Below, in pieces: positions 58,275 through 64,000 of a stretch of DNA of 64,000 nucleotides. Origin of the DNA: Medicago truncatula (lineage: Eukaryota; Streptophyta; Magnoliopsida; Fabales; Fabaceae); the NCBI RefSeq assembly GCF_003473485.1, contig NC_053045.1:42078494-42142493 (forward strand), written 5' to 3'. A model generated the notes under the pieces. That model saw only the letters and a list, made by a program, of their open reading frames with translations, searched no databases and was not told the origin of the DNA. How positions within the stretch are numbered: position 1 is the first letter of the stretch; every line of letters starts with the position of its first letter. A program made the translations under genes and the position numbers.

Positions 58275-59210
58275 TGTATGATCATTCATCATTTGGTGCA
58301 TTTTCATGGGTTTCCATGTTATAAGGGTAATTTAGTCATTTTGGACTCAGGGGTATTTTGGTCATTTTGAGTGTAAGAGTAAATTAGTAACTTTTGGTGA
58401 GAATTACTTTTAGTGGTTAGTGAGAACCGTTATTTTTGCTAAGTTACTATCGTAGTGATTAGTTATTAGAATTTTACCGTTAAGTGACCGTTATTAGTAA
58501 TTTACCGTTGAATGTGTAGAAACATTTTAGAATTGAGTTGGAGTGAGTTAAGTTCACTAAGGTTTAGGGTTAAGTCCATTAAGAGAATAGACTATATAAG
58601 GGTTGTCTTAAGAGAAAATATTACACAAATTTTCATTACAAAGATATTTTGAGAGAGGTAGAGAGAGAAAGTGAAGGAAAAGAGGAAAAATGGTCAGAGA
58701 GAAGAGGAGCTTGAAGATTTAAGGGATTGGAAGAGAGCTAGGAGCTAAAGTGAAGCTAGAGCTAGGGAATTGATCTAACTAAGGTAAGGGGTTAGAATTC
58801 ATCATAATCATTTAGTGTAATTTTTCATTTGTTGTATGAATAAGTGCTTAATTGAATAAGTGATTATTGTGAATCCAATCTTGAAAATTCGTGCTCATGT
58901 TGTAGTGATATGTTTGAGTATGTTAATTACATGATAATTGAATTGTTGATGATAAAATTGCATGTTCATGATGTATATAAATGGGTAGTTGAGAATTATG
59001 TTCAATTGGTGAATTATGACTTGTTGTTGTTGAAATATGATGGAATGCATGATTATAAGTTGTGGTTAATTGTTGATGATAAATTCATTTCAAGACTTGG
59101 GTATGAATTATGTTGAGATGTTGTGGTTGAATTGTGTTGAATTGGAAGAAATGAATTGTTGTTGTTGTTGAAGACTTATTGTTTTGAGAAAAATCATTTT
59201 GAAACAATTT
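58275..59210 (+). mobile_element. LTR-like fragment, probably Ty3/gypsy
   Basis: Fossil LTR-type DNA. It has repeated 'gtcattttggactc/ggtcattttgagt' phrases, a TATA-like ACTATATAAGG near 58592, a purine-rich leader with GAGAGAGGTAGAGAGAG and a possible leader splice donor (CTAAGGTAAGG). No second LTR or coding region is seen in the window. The family is inferred from layout only, and the boundaries are approximate. Confidence 0.4.
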
Positions 59211-60963
59211 CATAACTTATTCAAAATGCCACGAAACGAGCGTTGTTATCATGGTTTTTGGGTGCCAAGCCATTAATTGGACTTGAACCTTTTGACCGTT
59301 GATATCTCTCTTTTTTCTTGGGAAGGGTAAAAGGAGAAAAACCCTTAAAAAGTTCTAGATTCGGGGGTCGTTTTCGCTACGGGAAGGTGTTAGGCACCCG
59401 GAACGATTATGGTATTCCATAAGAGCCGTTCTCCTAAGTTGATTTCTACGCTTTATTTTTATTGCCTACTTGTAAAAAAAATGAAGGTGTGATTAGTGAA
59501 GAATGGGGGTGAGAAGAAGTAGAATTTGATTTTATTTCGGCTTGGAGGGGTTAAAGTCCCTTGCCTACGTACCGTTTTACGGGATCAAAACCGGCGTAGT
59601 TCTTGCTAAAAAGACTTGTTGTTTTTTGTTTTAATTGCTTGATTTTAAATCTTGAAAATGATTTTGAAGAAAGGGATTGAGAGGCTTCATGAGCATTAGA
59701 GTATGAAAAGAGTGGGGGTTTGTTTAGTGATTTTGCAAAAAAAGTCTAAATGATTAGATTTATTTGAGAATTTTATTAAGAAAATAAAAGATGAAAAATT
59801 GTTGGAGTTTTGACTCCATTTTTATGAAAAATATTTGAAGCGAATTTGTTTGCACATTTTTGGAAGAAAAAAAAAATGGATTTTCTCTAAGTGTTTAAAC
59901 CTAAGCATTCATCTAACCATGCAATCCTAGCCATACATCTACACATGCAATCCTAGCCATACATCTAGGGTGAGTGTGTGCGTGCCGGTGCGTCATAGTG
60001 TCCATAGTCCATATTACAAAAATTGCCTAAATACATTCTATGGCCCCTTTGCCAAGCTACAAACCAATGATAACAAATTACATCACCGAATGAATTAAAA
60101 TTTGCAAAAAATAAATGCTAAGCTAAAGGAAGTGGAGGAGATAGTGGTGAAATGGAGAAATACTCATGAAATGAATGGAACAAAAGAAATGAGATGATTA
60201 GTAAAATAAAGCATAGAATAAAAGAAATGCACAAAAAATATTAAGAGGAAAGACATAAAAGAAACTAATAAAGTGACAAAATGTGCATGAAAATGGTCCT
60301 AAGGCTCTAGCATATGTATGACCCATAATCCCTTCATTATGGCATTTTTAGAGGTCTTGCTTTGTGCCATAATGTAAAAAAAAAAAAAAAAAATGGGACA
60401 TATTTGATGCTAAAGTTTATGGCACACTTTCAAACTATTTTGGCACTTTATTTACTAGTAAAAATGCATACTAATTGCAAGTCAAGAAGGGAGATGAAAT
60501 TGAGATACACAAGCAGCAAATTAAACATGTAATCAGTAACAAACTTATCACAAAATTGCATTCCAAAAATTCATATCACATGTCAACATTTCATGAGGAG
60601 TACACTACTAAAAAATGCACAAATTTATGTCTAAATACACTAATTACCCAAGAAATATCATATGTTTTTTTTTTATCATTTTAAAACCATTGAAAAATAT
60701 AAAAAAAAGTATGAAAATACATCAAGAAACATGTGATAATTTTTGGAGATTTTTAGAGAAAATTTAAGCATGCAGAAGTTCAAACAGCAAAGAAATATGG
60801 TGCAGATAGCAGGAAAATAAACAAAAACGTACAGAAAAAAGCCCAGCCCAAAACCAAAGGATCCGGATCTCACAGGGACGCTCAGGGATCGTTGGATTGA
60901 TCCAAGATCCCAAACCCTAGATCTAAGGGCTCACAACGCAGGGGGTTGGACCGGTCTTGAACC

Positions 60964-61320
60964 GGTCCGGTCTAGCGCCCTATATAAAAGCCTAATGCGC
61001 CGGTTTTTTCATTTGCAACACACCTTTCTCTCTCTAAACTCCTCTTCTCTCGCCTCTCTCTCGCCTTTCTCTAAACTCACCGCCGGTGAGGATGAAGCTA
61101 CCGCGGAGACCTTGAAGGTCCGCCGGAAACTTCATCTTCTCCGGCGAGCCTATGAACTCTCCGGTGACCTAATTTTCCATAACTTAAAAATTTCCACATC
61201 AAACGATTCGTCCTTTAACCCTAAACACGAATCCAGCAAAGATTTTCTCAAACACGGCTTGAAACGACGTAGATCTGAAAATTTTCGTACGGTTTTGAAA
61301 CTAATTTTTTTGATCTTTTT
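60964..61320 (+). promoter_or_regulatory. Second, opposite-strand promoter-like block in the LTR
   Basis: CCCTATATAAAAGCC (about 60980) is followed by a CT-rich stretch. The 109-codon frame at 60995-61324 is low in complexity and I do not regard it as a gene. Together with the minus-strand TATA near 62080 this suggests two opposed start regions in one LTR. Confidence 0.35.
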
Positions 61321-63089
61321 TTGAAAGAAAACGTTTAGATCTTTAAGGATCTACATCGTTTCGTCGTTTATCACTTCTCTGGTGCTTGTTCTTGCTTTCA
61401 AAACTTGGATCCTTATGGATCTAGGTTTTGGTGTTTACGGTTATGATTTTATCTTTGTGATTCTGGAAATTTTTTTAGATCTGTTTGTTCACGTGATTTT
61501 ACAGGTTAAACTATGATATCACTTTTGAAAAGAAATTATGTTCTGAGTTTTACCTGAAGTTTTTGATTGGAGGTTTTATGAGATTCTTCGGAAAACTTGA
61601 TTCTGTTCTTGATGATTTTTGATTCTTCTGCTTGTTCTTTGGACCGAAAATAAATCGGTGATTCACCAGTTCTGTTTCTTCATCTTCTTCGCCGGTTTCA
61701 ACCTTGCTTCTTTTCCTCTTCTAATCTTCTCTGTGATCAACGCTTGAGTTTGCTTCTTGCTTCTTAGATCTGCGTGAGAGGATCCCTGTGATCAGTGCTT
61801 GAGCTTGCTTCAATGTGAGCTCGCACTTAGAATTGCAGGAGAATCTTCAATCCAGTGATGAAGATTCACACGAATCTCTGAGGATTGATGTGAAATTCGT
61901 TGATTCTGATGAATTTTGAAATTTCTGGAAACGGTTAGGGTTTTGTGTTCTTGGTGTTCTTGAGAAATTTTCTGTTTTGATTCAATTGCTGAGAGAGAGA
62001 AAATTGGATTTGTGTTTATGAGTTGGCGTGTGATTAATGGATCTGATCCTGACTTGTACAGTAAATGCGCCTTTTATAGGCTGCCATGTGTGCTTCTGAA
62101 CCAATGAGAAAGTGACACCTGTCTTGGACTTAAGGACCTTGCTGCCAAAAGGAAAAATAAAAGGACTAAACTGCAATAATAATAAAAAGGACTGAAATGG
62201 AATTTTCAAATATTTTGGACTAAAATGCAATTTAAAAAAAAAAAGAGTTCTGGACTGAAAAGCAATTTTGGACCTCTTTGAGGACCAAAATGCAAAAATA
62301 AAAATAAAATTGAAATAAAATTGGTAACCTGACAAAACGTAAAGTGAAACCTAAAATAAAATCAACAAAAGGACTAAAACGAACCAAAAACTGACATGAG
62401 GTATTTCAAAATACCTCCCTGTCAAAATTTTGACAGGAAAAGACCAAAATGCCCCTAGGGACTAAACTGACTCAGATGCAATTTTTTGAAATGATTTTTT
62501 AAACAAAGACTCAATAATGATTTGTACAGACAAATTGAAAAGACTCAGAGGCAAACACAGGGACTAAAATGGGTTCCACTGCAGGAAATGACCAAAATAC
62601 CCTTTTTGCATGTTTTTTGAAATAAAATGCAAGAAAAGTAATGCGACGTTTCAGAAAGTTCTTAAATGACTTGTAATGCAAGAAAAGACAGACAGAGGCA
62701 GTAAAATACGTTTAAAAGAGAGTTAAAGATTCAGAGTAAAATAATAGAGAATTGACAAATATCAGTGTTAGAAAAGAAATTTGGACGAGTATTTTTAGGT
62801 CCAAAATCAGGGTATAACAGCTGCCCCTATTTAAGTTTCTTTGTCTGGAGAGTCAAGAGACGGAGTCTTTGGCTTGACAGGACGAAGATACTTAAATATT
62901 AGCATTTGCACTGTGTTTGGACGTAAAAATACGCCTACCCATTTTCAAATAGTATGCATGCCATGCATCATTTGGATTATGAATGCAAGACCTCATGGGG
63001 ATTGGAATTAACAAAATATGTCGTATCCATTGCGGGATTGGTAGACATTGACAAAGATAATGAATAGCGGAGTAACGGGAAACTAGAAA

Positions 63090-63560
63090 CAAGTTGGACA
63101 GGTACAAGCTGTTCTTGGATTCAAACTAGCCACTTGACCGGGAATGAAACAAACAGATAACTGCGAGTTGTTCTTATGGATTCGAACTGGTCACTTCACA
63201 GGGGATAGAGGTTACTGGACAAACATGAGTTGTTCTTATGGATTCGAACTGGTAACTCACTTGGGGATATTGGAAAGTGCGAGTTATTCTTAGATGCGAA
63301 CTGGTTACTCCACCGGAGACAAATACAAAATAGACAGGCGCAAGCTGCTCTTAGATCGAGCTAGCCACTTGAGCGAACAGAAACAGATAGACGGGTACAA
63401 GCTGTTCTTGGACTTGAACTAGCCACTTGACCAAAATCATAGACAAAAAGACAGGTGCGAGCTTGTTCTTGGATGCGAACTGGTAACTCGACCGATAACA
63501 TAAGCAAATTGATAGGTACAAGCTGTTCTTGGACTTGAACTAGCCACTTGACCAAACAGA
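63090..63560. repeat. Minisatellite in the retrotransposon 3' region
   Basis: Seven or so imperfect units of about 55-70 bases share GGTACAAGCTGTTCTTGGA and CTTGAACTAGCCACTTGACC. A variant class reads GTGCGAGTTATTCTTAG and GCGAACTGGTTACTCC. Tandem repeats just upstream of the 3' LTR are known for Ogre-type elements. Confidence 0.85.
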
Positions 63561-64000
63561 AACAGGTTCACTGGGGATTGGTTTTTTTTTTGACAAAGTA
63601 TAGATTGAGATTGACTTGACGTCGATTTGATTTGAAAGGTAGAAATTGACCGATATTATTGGCTCACAAGGTTTTGACAGAGAACCTGACATGAGTGTTG
63701 AATTGAGACTGATGTTTGACATTGGAAATATGCATGGATGATATAACAGTTTCATTAAATGCATGGGCACGTAATATGCATGATTATGCATGTATGAATG
63801 CTTGTAATGCATGACTGTTGGCAATTCGTAGGCACGACTTCACGGGGAAGACAAGACATTAGAGTATTGGGCACATAGTGGCTCGTGCTATATTACACAT
63901 TCTTGGAAATCCTCTTTGGAGATGACGTCGTTGGGAGACGTGTCGGGACCTAGGCTGAGGGCCGGTAGCTATGCAACTTGCTGGGGATAGAGTCTTGGGA

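Larger units (their letters stand above)
59211..64000 (-). mobile_element. Ty3/gypsy Tat/Ogre-like LTR retrotransposon, partial
   Basis: Fossil element that continues past the right edge. On the minus strand a polypurine tract (AAATAGGGGCAGC, 62820-62832) is followed by TGTTATACC, a typical LTR start. This places a long 3' LTR from 62819 leftward to about 59.2 kb (end not certain). A TATA-like CCTATAAAAGGCGC lies on the minus strand near 62080 within it. GGGAAGGTGTTAGGCACCC near 59380 and CTTGCCTACGTACCG near 59560 are phrases I associate with legume Ogre LTRs. The 62833-64000 part would be 3' untranslated sequence with a tandem array. No gag, pol or integrase frame lies in the window. Age cannot be judged without the other LTR. 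Confidence 0.6.

Noticed and set aside
60995-61324. 109-codon frame as a protein-coding gene
   Set aside because: It lies in the CT-rich leader of a long LTR and has low-complexity composition with no domain.

Overview
The window is plant nuclear DNA, almost certainly from a legume and probably Medicago or a close relative. Three things point that way: small-exon genes with GT-AG introns in AT-rich DNA, many short terminal-inverted-repeat (TIR) elements, and a right edge made of Ty3/gypsy Tat/Ogre-like DNA of the kind abundant in legumes. The species assignment is an inference, because no search was possible.

Region 1 (about 0.5-25 kb) is a tandem array of six 2-oxoglutarate/Fe(II)-dependent dioxygenase (2-ODD) genes, all on the minus strand. 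Each has three exons with introns at the same positions and phases, and each would give a protein of 350-361 residues. They resemble the Arabidopsis At3g19000/At3g19010/DIN11 group of DOXC-class 2-ODDs. All six keep the HxD...H iron triad and the RxS 2-oxoglutarate motif. Copy 5 has several changes at conserved positions and a shifted C-terminus, and part of a further copy survives as a relic near 10.05 kb. Repeated 3' flanks and a shared short interspersed element (SINE) in intron 2 record the duplication history.

Region 2 (26-31 kb) holds an intronless PPR gene and a three-exon gene for a small plastid-type protein matching CCG-BINDING PROTEIN 1 (CBP1/MEE14), both on the minus strand. Region 3 (31-45.5 kb) is a transposon cluster. 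It contains one Tourist-like element, a 3.0-kb Mutator-like element with two long tandem hairpins, four smaller TIR elements with 9-bp target duplications, and an L1-type LINE with an ORF1-like gene but no ORF2. Region 4 (45.5-56.4 kb, plus strand) is a 15-exon gene for a PXA-PX-Nexin_C sorting-nexin-like protein similar to Arabidopsis At2g15900. From memory, At2g15890 (CBP1) and At2g15900 are neighbours in Arabidopsis, so regions 2 and 4 look like an ancient gene pair pushed apart by the transposons of region 3. Region 5 (57-64 kb) has an OTU-protease fragment and old LTR-retrotransposon DNA that runs off the right edge.

The host genes do not form one pathway. The dioxygenase array is a local gene family and the other three genes are unrelated housekeeping or organellar genes. 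The most unusual signals are the double hairpin inside the 3.0-kb Mutator-like element, a set of 13-29-nt poly(A) or poly(T) micro-insertions with 11-19-bp direct repeats, and a triplicated 3' splice-site segment in the PX gene.
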